Assembly: GCF_024346975.1 (NCBI RefSeq)
Contig: NZ_AP024885.1
Span: 310,001 to 374,000 of the forward strand
Length of the DNA: 64,000 nucleotides
Direction of reading: 5' to 3'
Source: Vibrio neonatus
GTDB lineage: Bacteria > Pseudomonadota > Gammaproteobacteria > Enterobacterales > Vibrionaceae
A program made the translations under genes and the position numbers. The notes under the pieces are model-generated. The model was given only the letters and a program-made list of their open reading frames with translations, was not told the origin of the DNA and made no database searches. Positions 8,042 through 16,276 of this stretch are shown here, one piece after another; the first letter of the stretch is position 1, and the number at the start of each line of letters is the position of its first letter.

Positions 8042-10054
8042 ATGAGAGCAACCCCTTCACTCAAGCTTAGCACCCGTTTGGTTGCATTTGTGACCATGAT
8101 AGTTATTGGCGCTGTGTTTATCCTCTTTGTAGGAGGCGCATTATCGCTTAAACAACTCGGCGAAGAATACACAAAGCACTCAGTGCAAAGCGTGACCAAA
8201 GTTATCGATCAGCAACTTCTCGAGCATGTAAATACCAGTGAGTTACGCCGTTGGATCCCCAAGCTTATTAAAGCCAGTAATATTATTGAGCTCGAAGTTA
8301 CGACGCCGCATGCGGTTATTTTTCAGTATAACGACACCGAAACTCGCTATGATCAAACGCGATTGATCTCTATTTCCACGCCGCTCACCCTTAATCCCTC
8401 GCATACCGTTAACATTAAATTACTGCCGCCTTATATTGGTTATCACTACTCCGTGGGGGCATTGTCATCAATTACTCTCGCTTTTGGCTTAATTGTCCTT
8501 TGTTTGGTGCAAGGGGTGCGCTGGCTAAAAGTTCAGTTGCAAGGTTCTGAGCTATTAGAAGAAAGAGCCAGAATGATATTAGCGGGGCGGGTTGAACAAT
8601 ATGCAGTGGGCGATCATCTCGAATGGCCTTATACCGCAAGTGAAGCGCTCGATAAATTAATAGCAGAATTACAAGATGCGCGACAAGAAAGAAGCCGATT
8701 TGATACGTTTATTCGTTCGCAAACCTTTCTTGATCAACTGACAGGCGCTGCTAACCGTTTGTCTTTTGATAATAAATTAGAGTCAACCCTCACAGAAAGT
8801 AATGCTGCGGGTGGTATTATAATTATTCAGGTTAATGATTGGGCCGATATTCGAGGCCCAGAAAGCAAGCAACAGAAAGATCGTTTAATTATTGCTTTAG
8901 GTGATGCCCTAACCAATTGTATTAATCGTTTTCCTGATGTGGTTTTTGCGCGTTATTTTGAGTCTACGTTTGCGGTGCTTATTCCAAACCAGTCTCAAGT
9001 TGAAGTGTCTAGCTTGGCTTCACAAATATTAAAGCAAGCCAGTAAGTTAGAACCTCTGCCAGAGCATGATCCTGATAATTGGATTCATGCGGGCATGACG
9101 GTCTATAAACAAGGCGAGCGGAAGAGCGATATATTAAACGAAGTTGAAACGGCACTGAAAAGTGCGCAATTAGAAGGTTCTAATAATTGGAGTCGCTTTA
9201 AAAAGCGCAGCATGCCGTCCTCAGAAAGAGGCAGTGTGCGCTGGAGAACCCTTTTTGATCAGCAATTGGATGCCAGTAAATTAACCCTAATTAAGCAGCC
9301 ATGTTATCTATTGGATGACAGGGGAGAAGTTGAATTTATTCATCACGAACTCTTTAGTCGAATACGTGATGAAAAAGGCGAAACATTAAAAGCGTCTAAG
9401 TTTAGCCCTGCAATACGACAAGTGGGATATGAGCGACAACTTGATCGGAACGTGTTGATAAACGTAGTTAAATTTTTAAAGCAAGACAGTCTTGATTCAT
9501 GCTATTCTATTAATCTATATGCACAACCGTTTAGGTATCGTTCTCATTTTGATTGGTTTAGGAATGAGCTACTGCAATTAACACCTAAACAAAGACAAAG
9601 ATTGGCCTTTGAATTTATGGAAGGGCCGATGGTGACTTACTTAGATTCTATTCGCAGAGTGCTTAAAATGTTGTCTGCTCTAGGCTGTAAGGTCATCGTT
9701 AATCAAGCTGGGCGTACCATAATTAGTTCGCACTATATTAAAGATTCGACCATTGATTACCTTAAATTGCATAGAAGCCTAGTACGCAATATAGAAAGAC
9801 GTTCAGAAAACCAATTGTACATTCGTAGCCTAATAGGGGCATGTGCAAATACAGATACCAAAGTAATTGCTGTGGGTGTAGAGACAAAGCGTGAATGGCA
9901 ACAATTAGTGAATTTGGGAATAGACGGTGGTCAAGGCCGTTTCTTTGCAGAAGAAAGTGATTTTATTGCCCCAGTTATCTCTCAACCTTTAGCGGTAAAA
10001 TCGACTATTCCAGGAAGACGGAATAGGTGGAAAAATAAAGTAACCAATAACTAA
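8042..10054 (+). CDS. mshH: MSHA biogenesis protein MshH, CsrD-like degenerate GGDEF/EAL regulator
   Basis: This 670-residue inner-membrane protein is the Vibrio counterpart of E. coli CsrD, which helps RNase E degrade the CsrB/C small RNAs. Membrane segments lie near residues 14-38 and 138-160, bounding a short periplasmic domain. A HAMP-like linker leads to a GGDEF-like domain in which the catalytic signature is replaced (RYFESTFAVLIPN where RYGGDEFAVL is expected), then an EAL-like domain where the EAL motif reads HEL (FIHHELFSRI). Both enzymatic sites therefore look dead, as in CsrD. It is the first gene of the MSHA locus and ends 44 bp before mshI. Confidence 0.9.
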   Translation: MRATPSLKLSTRLVAFVTMIVIGAVFILFVGGALSLKQLGEEYTKHSVQSVTKVIDQQLLEHVNTSELRRWIPKLIKASNIIELEVTTPHAVIFQYNDTETRYDQTRLISISTPLTLNPSHTVNIKLLPPYIGYHYSVGALSSITLAFGLIVLCLVQGVRWLKVQLQGSELLEERARMILAGRVEQYAVGDHLEWPYTASEALDKLIAELQDARQERSRFDTFIRSQTFLDQLTGAANRLSFDNKLESTLTESNAAGGIIIIQVNDWADIRGPESKQQKDRLIIALGDALTNCINRFPDVVFARYFESTFAVLIPNQSQVEVSSLASQILKQASKLEPLPEHDPDNWIHAGMTVYKQGERKSDILNEVETALKSAQLEGSNNWSRFKKRSMPSSERGSVRWRTLFDQQLDASKLTLIKQPCYLLDDRGEVEFIHHELFSRIRDEKGETLKASKFSPAIRQVGYERQLDRNVLINVVKFLKQDSLDSCYSINLYAQPFRYRSHFDWFRNELLQLTPKQRQRLAFEFMEGPMVTYLDSIRRVLKMLSALGCKVIVNQAGRTIISSHYIKDSTIDYLKLHRSLVRNIERRSENQLYIRSLIGACANTDTKVIAVGVETKREWQQLVNLGIDGGQGRFFAEESDFIAPVISQPLAVKSTIPGRRNRWKNKVTNN

Positions 10055-10098
10055 TCAGCATTTTTTATTGGCTCTAAAAATACTAAGTGGTAATACAA

Positions 10099-11538
10099 AT
10101 GACATGGTTGTCGAAATTGAAGAACTTAAAATCATCAAAGGATGATGATTTTCAATTAGTCATTGTTATTCAGGCAGATGGAGTTTATCTGTCGGATCTG
10201 TCCCACCCGCAAAAAGCCCCAGAACTTTATCCTATTGCGCATGGCAATTGGGAAAACGCACTTAAAGACGCTCTCTCGAATAAGTCTATCAAAGGCAAGG
10301 CTTGCATTGTTCTTGGCACTCAGCACTACCAAAGTTATCAGATAGATAAACCTCAAATACCAAAAGAAGAGTGGCCGGTAGCGCTTCCATTTTTACTCAA
10401 AGATCTCATCTCAGAAAAATTCACCGATATTGTGGCTGACGCCAGCTTGATGCCTGATGGGCAAAAGGTACAGGCTTACATTATTAGTAAACACACGCTG
10501 CAAACCGTATTAGATGTAAGCAATGCGCAGCATGTGACCGTTACTAGAGTCATCACTGAAGATGAAGTGTGGGGACATTCCACTGAAGCACAACAGAGTT
10601 TTCTACTGCTAAGACGCAGTATGAATGACGGCTATAAATTAGCCGCCTATGTAGATGGCGCACCTGTTTTTCTGCGTAGCTTACGGGGGATTGCCGCTCC
10701 TATTACGGGACAAAATGGCACTCCATCCATGTACGACTCGCTGGCTCTTGATATTCAGCGAAGCGCTGATTATTTAACAGCGTCTCTACCGCAAGCATCA
10801 TTTAACCATTTGTTTGTCTGCTGTGATGAAGACAATCTCGAAGAGTTAGTGGCGAAGCTGCAAGACACGGTCAACCCTAAAATTAATGCACTGTCACAGC
10901 CACACTTACCTTGTGGGATAGAGCTGTGTAAAACCGTTGCGCAATTATCTTCTTTTAGCATCAATTTATACCCTAAGCATCTGCGACCAAAGCAAGAATT
11001 AGTCACTCTGAATAAAGTCGTGGCGTTGTGGGTGATCACTTTTGTGGCTATTGCAGGCTTGGCGTATTTAGAAAAACAGCAAACACAAAGTATTCAGTTG
11101 CAATTAACCAGTATTCAGAATCAATCTGAGTTGTTGGATAAAGAAAAATCCAGCCTGCAACAGCGACTAGCAAGCCATACACCCACTCAAGCAAAATTAA
11201 ATGCAGCGAAGAGAATTGAGCAGGACATTGAAGCGAAGAAGAGCTCGCTACAGGCTGTGGGTAAATTTGATGAGTCACAAAAAGTGGGCTATTCAGGGAT
11301 TATGGATGCCTTAGCTTCACAAGCAAGAAATGATATTTCTCTACAACACATTCTTATTACCAGTACTCGTTTAGACCTTAATGGTGTCGCGAGTAATCCA
11401 AAAGCGGTGCCGAGTTGGGTCAATCAGTTTAAGAAAGAGCTCGCGTTAGTGGGAAGAACTTTTGAATCGTTACACATTGCTAGAGACAAAAAAAATGTCG
11501 TGACATTTGAGCTTAAATCTAAGGCTGGGGTGAAATAA
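10099..11538 (+). CDS. mshI: MSHA biogenesis protein MshI (PilM/PilN-like)
   Basis: About 479 residues. The N-terminal ~290 residues are cytoplasmic and resemble the actin-like PilM fold, a single membrane segment follows at about 310-328 (VVALWVITFVAIAGLAYL), and the periplasmic C-terminus (coiled coil rich in Gln/Ser/Leu, then an alpha/beta domain) resembles PilN. MshI thus acts as a fused PilM-PilN part of the alignment complex of the MSHA pilus machine. A GTG at 10087 could extend the protein by four residues; the ATG at 10099 gives the expected MTWLSKLK start. It overlaps mshJ by one base. Confidence 0.9.
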   Translation: MTWLSKLKNLKSSKDDDFQLVIVIQADGVYLSDLSHPQKAPELYPIAHGNWENALKDALSNKSIKGKACIVLGTQHYQSYQIDKPQIPKEEWPVALPFLLKDLISEKFTDIVADASLMPDGQKVQAYIISKHTLQTVLDVSNAQHVTVTRVITEDEVWGHSTEAQQSFLLLRRSMNDGYKLAAYVDGAPVFLRSLRGIAAPITGQNGTPSMYDSLALDIQRSADYLTASLPQASFNHLFVCCDEDNLEELVAKLQDTVNPKINALSQPHLPCGIELCKTVAQLSSFSINLYPKHLRPKQELVTLNKVVALWVITFVAIAGLAYLEKQQTQSIQLQLTSIQNQSELLDKEKSSLQQRLASHTPTQAKLNAAKRIEQDIEAKKSSLQAVGKFDESQKVGYSGIMDALASQARNDISLQHILITSTRLDLNGVASNPKAVPSWVNQFKKELALVGRTFESLHIARDKKNVVTFELKSKAGVK

Positions 11539-12179
11539 TGAAAGAGCAATGGCTATTATTTTGCGAACGCTTCTCTAATTTAAGTGAGAGAGAAAAGTGG
11601 CTAGTCTCAGCGGGTGGCTGGGTTAGTATTCTTTTAATTTCATTAACGTTTCTATTAGATCCTGCCACTGAGACAAGACAGAGCACGCAACGAAACTTAG
11701 AAAGAGAACGTAGCGCGGTTCAGTTAACTCAAGCGGATATTAATGTGCTGGTGGCGAAGTTAAAACGAGACCCAGACGCTGAGATCAATAAAAAGCTAAA
11801 AGCCCTCACTCTGGCAAATCAAGAGCTTTCTGAAGAGCTTTCTAATGTGGTGGATAGTTTAATTGCTCCAAGCCAGATGGCTGAGTTGCTAGAAACCGTT
11901 TTAGGCAGTAGCAATAACCTCAAGTTAGAGTCTCTACAGTCACTACCCGCAGAATCGATTACCAAAACCAGTGATAGTGCAGGTTACTTTTTGCATCCAG
12001 TCAAAATCACTATCTCAGGTCGATATTTCGATATTAAGGATTTTCTGGCGAAGCTTGAGGGCATGCCTGTGAAATACTTTTGGCGAAGTTTTGATTATAA
12101 GGTGCAAAAATACCCTAGAGCTGAATTAGTTTTAGTGGTTTACACCCTAGGCACGAGACAGGAGTTTATCAGTGGTTAG
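11538..12179 (+). CDS. mshJ: MSHA biogenesis protein MshJ (PilO-like)
   Basis: This 213-residue bitopic inner-membrane protein has a cytoplasmic N-terminus, one membrane helix (about residues 22-41, LVSAGGWVSILLISLTFLL), a heptad-rich coiled coil (about 50-105) and a small periplasmic alpha/beta domain. This matches PilO/GspM-like components of the alignment subcomplex. It starts at the last base of mshI and overlaps mshK by 8 bp, so the genes are translationally coupled. Confidence 0.9.
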   Translation: MKEQWLLFCERFSNLSEREKWLVSAGGWVSILLISLTFLLDPATETRQSTQRNLERERSAVQLTQADINVLVAKLKRDPDAEINKKLKALTLANQELSEELSNVVDSLIAPSQMAELLETVLGSSNNLKLESLQSLPAESITKTSDSAGYFLHPVKITISGRYFDIKDFLAKLEGMPVKYFWRSFDYKVQKYPRAELVLVVYTLGTRQEFISG

Positions 12180-12495
12180 AGTGATTGCGATTACCCTTTT
12201 ATTTCTTTTAAGTTCAGTGGCGCATGCGGCTCAAGATCCGACCGCACCATTAGGATGGTATAGCAAGAAATCCAGCAGTGTGGTTAAGCGAAAAACAGCG
12301 CCTCTGCCAAGGTTGCAAAGTATCGTTTGTGATGATGGATCTCAGTGCTTTGCGATGCTCAATGATAAGATTTTATCTAATGGGCAGTTTGTAGTCGGTT
12401 ATAAGATCAAAGCGATAACTTTTGAACAAGTTACCTTGGTTCGTGCCGGAAAAACTTGGAACTTAGAAATTTTCAACTCAGATATCAGACAATAA
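12172..12495 (+). CDS. mshK: MSHA biogenesis protein MshK (PilP-like)
   Basis: A 107-residue exported protein with a signal peptide of about 19 residues ending in VAHA, followed by AQDPTAPLGW, the segment typical of PilP/GspC-like periplasmic connectors. A small beta domain (residues 45-105) is predicted from alternation of hydrophobic residues. Its family role is to link the inner-membrane platform to the MshL secretin. The GTG at 12172 is chosen because AGGAG lies seven bases upstream. Confidence 0.85.
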   Translation: MVRVIAITLLFLLSSVAHAAQDPTAPLGWYSKKSSSVVKRKTAPLPRLQSIVCDDGSQCFAMLNDKILSNGQFVVGYKIKAITFEQVTLVRAGKTWNLEIFNSDIRQ

Positions 12496-12510
12496 GGCTT
12501 TATTAAATTT

Positions 12511-14133
12511 ATGCGTATTATTTTCCTAGGGATGGTTATCGCTATTTTATCTGGATGTTCAATGGGGCATAGAGACCCTGTTGAGGTCAAGAAAGCTTTG
12601 AACGAAGCAGCGAATCAAGCAAATAGCAAAAGTTTGGACGAACTGCCTGACTCAGTGCAAGCTGATCTGATGCCTGAATTAGAAGGCTTATCCTCTTCTG
12701 ATCAACCAACGATTAAGCGCTTTAGAGTGCAAGCGAATGACGTTCCGGCTAAAGCCTTCTTTGCTAACTTAGTCAAAGGTACTGAGTTTAGTGCTGCCAT
12801 TCACCCTGATGTTACAGGTAGAGTGACAGTAAATTTAACTGACGTCACTATGGATGAAGTGCTCAATGTCGTGCGTGATATCTACGGGTACGACGTCGTT
12901 AAAAATGGCAAAGTGATCCAAGTTTACCCAGCAGGACTGCGTACTGAGACTATTCCTGTTGATTACTTGCAGCTAAAACGAATTGGACGTTCTTTAACGT
13001 CGATTACTAATGGTTCGGTATCTTCTAAAGATGATGGTTCTAGCAGCAGTAGTAGTGATTCAAGCTCATCGAGCTCTTCTTCAAGCACATCAACTGAGAA
13101 AACGGGCGGTACTGATATTGAAACCTTGAGTGAAAGTGACTTCTGGACTCAATTAGAAAAATCAGTTTCAACCTTAATTGGTGCCAATGGTGGACGTAGC
13201 GTTGTGGTGTCTCCACAAGCGAGTGTCATTACTGTTCGCGCCATGCCAAATGAGATTCGCGAAGTTCGCCAATTCCTTGATGTGTCTCAAAAACGCTTGC
13301 AGCGTCAGGTTATTCTAGAAACGAAAATTTTAGAAGTGACTTTAAATGATGGCTACCAACAAGGCATTGAGTGGAGCAACATGAGTGCTTCTCTTGGTGG
13401 TGCTGATGTTGTGGTAAACCGCGCCGCTTCTACGCTAGCAGGTTTAGACCCTATCGCCGATCTATTAGGCGGCTCTACCAGTGTTACAGTGTCAGATGGT
13501 AACTTCCAAGCGGTACTGAACTTTATGGCAACTCAGGGCGACTTAAACGTTCTATCTAGCCCAAGAGTGACTGCCGCCAACAACCAAAAAGCACTGATCA
13601 AAGTCGGTGAAGATGAATACTTTGTAACTGATGTTAGCAGTGTAGTGGGCAGTGGTGATAATGCGAACGTTGCGCCAGATGTTGAACTAACGCCGTTTTT
13701 CTCGGGTATTTCTCTGGATGTGACACCGCAAATTGATGATAAAGGTAATGTATTACTGCATGTACACCCAGCGGTTATTGATGTGTCGACAGAAGTAAAA
13801 TCTATCGATCTTGGTGACACCGCAGGCGTGATTCAACTACCACTGGCTAAAAGCTCAATTCGCGAGTCAGACACAATTATTCGAGCGTCGGACGGCGATG
13901 TTGTTGTTATCGGTGGCTTGATGAAGTCATCAAATAAAGATGTTGTTTCGAAAGTTCCTTTCTTAGGTGATATCCCAGGTATTGGACACTTATTCCGTAA
14001 CACTGTGAATTTAAGTGAAAAAACCGAACTGGTTATCTTACTTAAACCAACGGTTGTTGGTGTGAATACTTGGCCACATGAGATTGAGCGCTCACGAGAT
14101 TTATTGAACGAATGGTTCCCTGAAGGGCAATAA
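12511..14133 (+). CDS. mshL: MSHA outer-membrane secretin MshL
   Basis: This 540-residue lipoprotein forms the outer-membrane ring through which the pilus leaves the cell. A lipobox LSGC puts the lipidated Cys at residue 16. An N-domain (about 70-150, with the secretin and TonB short domain pattern) is followed by a serine run (residues about 171-194) and a second N-domain. The secretin core (about 300-525) carries the typical VPFLGDIPGIGHLF segment and ends with ELVILLKPTVV. The serine run is far longer than a normal linker. It overlaps mshM by one base. Confidence 0.95.
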   Translation: MRIIFLGMVIAILSGCSMGHRDPVEVKKALNEAANQANSKSLDELPDSVQADLMPELEGLSSSDQPTIKRFRVQANDVPAKAFFANLVKGTEFSAAIHPDVTGRVTVNLTDVTMDEVLNVVRDIYGYDVVKNGKVIQVYPAGLRTETIPVDYLQLKRIGRSLTSITNGSVSSKDDGSSSSSSDSSSSSSSSSTSTEKTGGTDIETLSESDFWTQLEKSVSTLIGANGGRSVVVSPQASVITVRAMPNEIREVRQFLDVSQKRLQRQVILETKILEVTLNDGYQQGIEWSNMSASLGGADVVVNRAASTLAGLDPIADLLGGSTSVTVSDGNFQAVLNFMATQGDLNVLSSPRVTAANNQKALIKVGEDEYFVTDVSSVVGSGDNANVAPDVELTPFFSGISLDVTPQIDDKGNVLLHVHPAVIDVSTEVKSIDLGDTAGVIQLPLAKSSIRESDTIIRASDGDVVVIGGLMKSSNKDVVSKVPFLGDIPGIGHLFRNTVNLSEKTELVILLKPTVVGVNTWPHEIERSRDLLNEWFPEGQ

Positions 14134-14978
14134 TGTATTTTTCTCGATTTGGTTTTAATCAACCGCCGTTTGGCCTAACGCCAAATACTGAGTTGTTTCA
14201 CGGATTAGCCCCGCATTATGAGGCGATCAATACCGTGATGTCTGCAATCAGTATGGGCGAGGGCGTTATTAAGTTAACAGGAGAAGTAGGCACTGGAAAA
14301 ACCATGGTGTGTCGCATGCTGATAGAGCAACTAGAGCATGAATACTCATTGGTTTATCTGCCTAATCCAGTACTTGATGGCGACGGCATTCGCTTTGCGA
14401 TAGCGAAAGAGTTGCAAGTGGATACGACAGATCAAAGAGCGATTGTAGACAATATTCAACAAAAATTATTGCTACTTAGAGAAGCAGGAAAACCTGTAGT
14501 GGCTTTAATTGACGAGGCACAAGCATTAAGTGATGAAGCACTGGAAACCATACGTTTGTTTGGCAACCTTGAAACCATCAATAGCAAGCTACTGCAAATT
14601 GTGTTGATTGGACAACCAGAGCTTGAAGAAAGACTCTCTTTGCACCATTTACGACAGTTTCGACAGCGCATCACCTTCAGTGCCGAGTTAAGGCCGTTAA
14701 CGTTAGAAGAAACCGCGGCGTATATCGATCATAGGATCACCTCTTGTGGTGGCAGCAAAAACTTGTTTAATTTGCGCCAAAAGAAAGCTATTTGGCGTGC
14801 GGCGTCAGGGATTCCAAGAATCGTTAATCAGTTGTGCCATAAGGCGTTGCTGTTGGCTTTTACTTCCGATAAACAAACTGTCGCCAATCGACATTTGTTC
14901 GATGCAATGAAAGATACCTATGTAATGCAAAAGCCAAAATATAAAACACCATGTTTATGGGGATGGCAACAAGTATGA
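14133..14978 (+). CDS. mshM: MSHA biogenesis ATPase MshM (ExeA/GspA-like)
   Basis: This 281-residue cytoplasmic AAA ATPase has Walker A GEVGTGKT (residues 50-57), Walker B VALIDEAQAL (about 123-132), and an Arg-rich sensor region (IPRIVNQLCHKAL) near the C-terminus. The start YFSRFGFNQPPFGLTPN is typical of the ExeA/GspA group, which helps place secretins in the cell wall. It lacks the long C-terminal peptidoglycan-binding half of ExeA. The stop overlaps the proposed mshN start (ATGA), so the two are coupled. Confidence 0.92.
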   Translation: MYFSRFGFNQPPFGLTPNTELFHGLAPHYEAINTVMSAISMGEGVIKLTGEVGTGKTMVCRMLIEQLEHEYSLVYLPNPVLDGDGIRFAIAKELQVDTTDQRAIVDNIQQKLLLLREAGKPVVALIDEAQALSDEALETIRLFGNLETINSKLLQIVLIGQPELEERLSLHHLRQFRQRITFSAELRPLTLEETAAYIDHRITSCGGSKNLFNLRQKKAIWRAASGIPRIVNQLCHKALLLAFTSDKQTVANRHLFDAMKDTYVMQKPKYKTPCLWGWQQV

Positions 14979-16276
14979 GTGTAGTAAATAGCGCCCTATC
15001 TAAATTAGCGGATAAAGATAAACCGCAAGGGCAAACCATAACCAAGGCTGAAGTGCCTGAAATCAAACGCTCAAAACCTTTGGTATGGTTGATTGCTGGA
15101 TTTACCATTAGCATGGCTATTGGCGGCTGGGCTGTGTCGCAACAAGGAAAAGACCTTGAGTACAACACGTCCTCAGATGCAATTACTACCACGCAAGAAG
15201 CTGCACCTGAAACGACTGCATCAGCATCAGCATCAGAAACTGCACCACAGCAACCTGCCGCTGAGCAAGCTCAGCCAATGAGGCTTTCTCCTACGCACAG
15301 TAAAGTGCAGCAATCGGTGACAATTCACAGTACGCAACCTGTAGTGCCTGTCGCGGAGCCTGTTAAAGAAAAAGCAGTTAAGCAAGAGTCTGTTAAAAAA
15401 GAGCCTGCGAAACAAGCTGTTGCTAAGGTGAGTTCAAATGAGCCAAAAGCTCAGCCAGTTGTCGCAAAAGCGAAAACAGCACCAGTTAAAAAAGCTGCCC
15501 CTGTTAAAGCGACTGCGGCTAAGACTCAGCCTCAGCCTAAACCTGTAGCTAAAACAGTGGCGGTTAAAGCCGCGCCAATTAAAGCTACGCCAATAAAAAC
15601 TAAAGTCGAAGAACCGATTTTACTGGCAAAAGTGAACACGCCGACTAGCCAACAAAGTATGACGGTTGAGCATGTTGAGTTAACTCATAGAGAGCTTGCG
15701 GATAAATCGATTGCGATAGCCGAAAAGGCAATTGATTCTAATGATGTCAATACTGCGTTTATTGAATACAACAACGCCTTGCGCTTAGTGCCTGATGATG
15801 AAAATGTGCGTCAAAAATTAGCAGCACTTTATTATGGAAGAAAGGATCTAAGAAAAGCGGCGACTACCTTGCAAGACGGTATTCGCCTTAATGATCAAAG
15901 TGAAGCGCTTCGCTATTCATTGGCAAAATTGTTGATTAAAGAACAGCAACCAGAAGCCGCGCTCAGTGTATTAATTACGGTGCCAAAAACGGCCAGTAAT
16001 GATTACCTGGCGTTGCGCGCTGGCCTAGCTCAAGAAGTAAAAAATACCGATGTTGCGCTAGAGAGCTATCAAATTCTGTCAGAAAAAGATCCTAATAATG
16101 CCCGCTGGTGGCTGGGGTTAGGCATTTCTCAAGAGCGTAGTTTAGATTATAAGAATGCTCAGGTTTCTTACACCAAAGCGATAGGCTTAGTGGGTGTTTC
16201 GACCAAAACACAGTCCTTTATTCGAGACCGTTTAAAGCTTCTTAAATCATTAGAAGGGGACAATAGTGGCAATTAA
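14975..16276 (+). CDS. mshN: MSHA biogenesis protein MshN (TPR protein)
   Basis: About 433 residues. A short cytoplasmic N-terminus (MSVVNSALSKLADKD) precedes a membrane helix near residues 37-55. Then comes a long low-complexity stretch (about 70-215) rich in Lys, Ala, Pro, Val and Gln, probably a periplasmic spacer, and a C-terminal TPR array (about 225-425). An upstream ATG at 14951 is possible, but ATG 14975 overlaps the mshM stop codon and gives the usual MshN start. It overlaps mshE by 11 bp. Confidence 0.88.
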   Translation: MSVVNSALSKLADKDKPQGQTITKAEVPEIKRSKPLVWLIAGFTISMAIGGWAVSQQGKDLEYNTSSDAITTTQEAAPETTASASASETAPQQPAAEQAQPMRLSPTHSKVQQSVTIHSTQPVVPVAEPVKEKAVKQESVKKEPAKQAVAKVSSNEPKAQPVVAKAKTAPVKKAAPVKATAAKTQPQPKPVAKTVAVKAAPIKATPIKTKVEEPILLAKVNTPTSQQSMTVEHVELTHRELADKSIAIAEKAIDSNDVNTAFIEYNNALRLVPDDENVRQKLAALYYGRKDLRKAATTLQDGIRLNDQSEALRYSLAKLLIKEQQPEAALSVLITVPKTASNDYLALRAGLAQEVKNTDVALESYQILSEKDPNNARWWLGLGISQERSLDYKNAQVSYTKAIGLVGVSTKTQSFIRDRLKLLKSLEGDNSGN

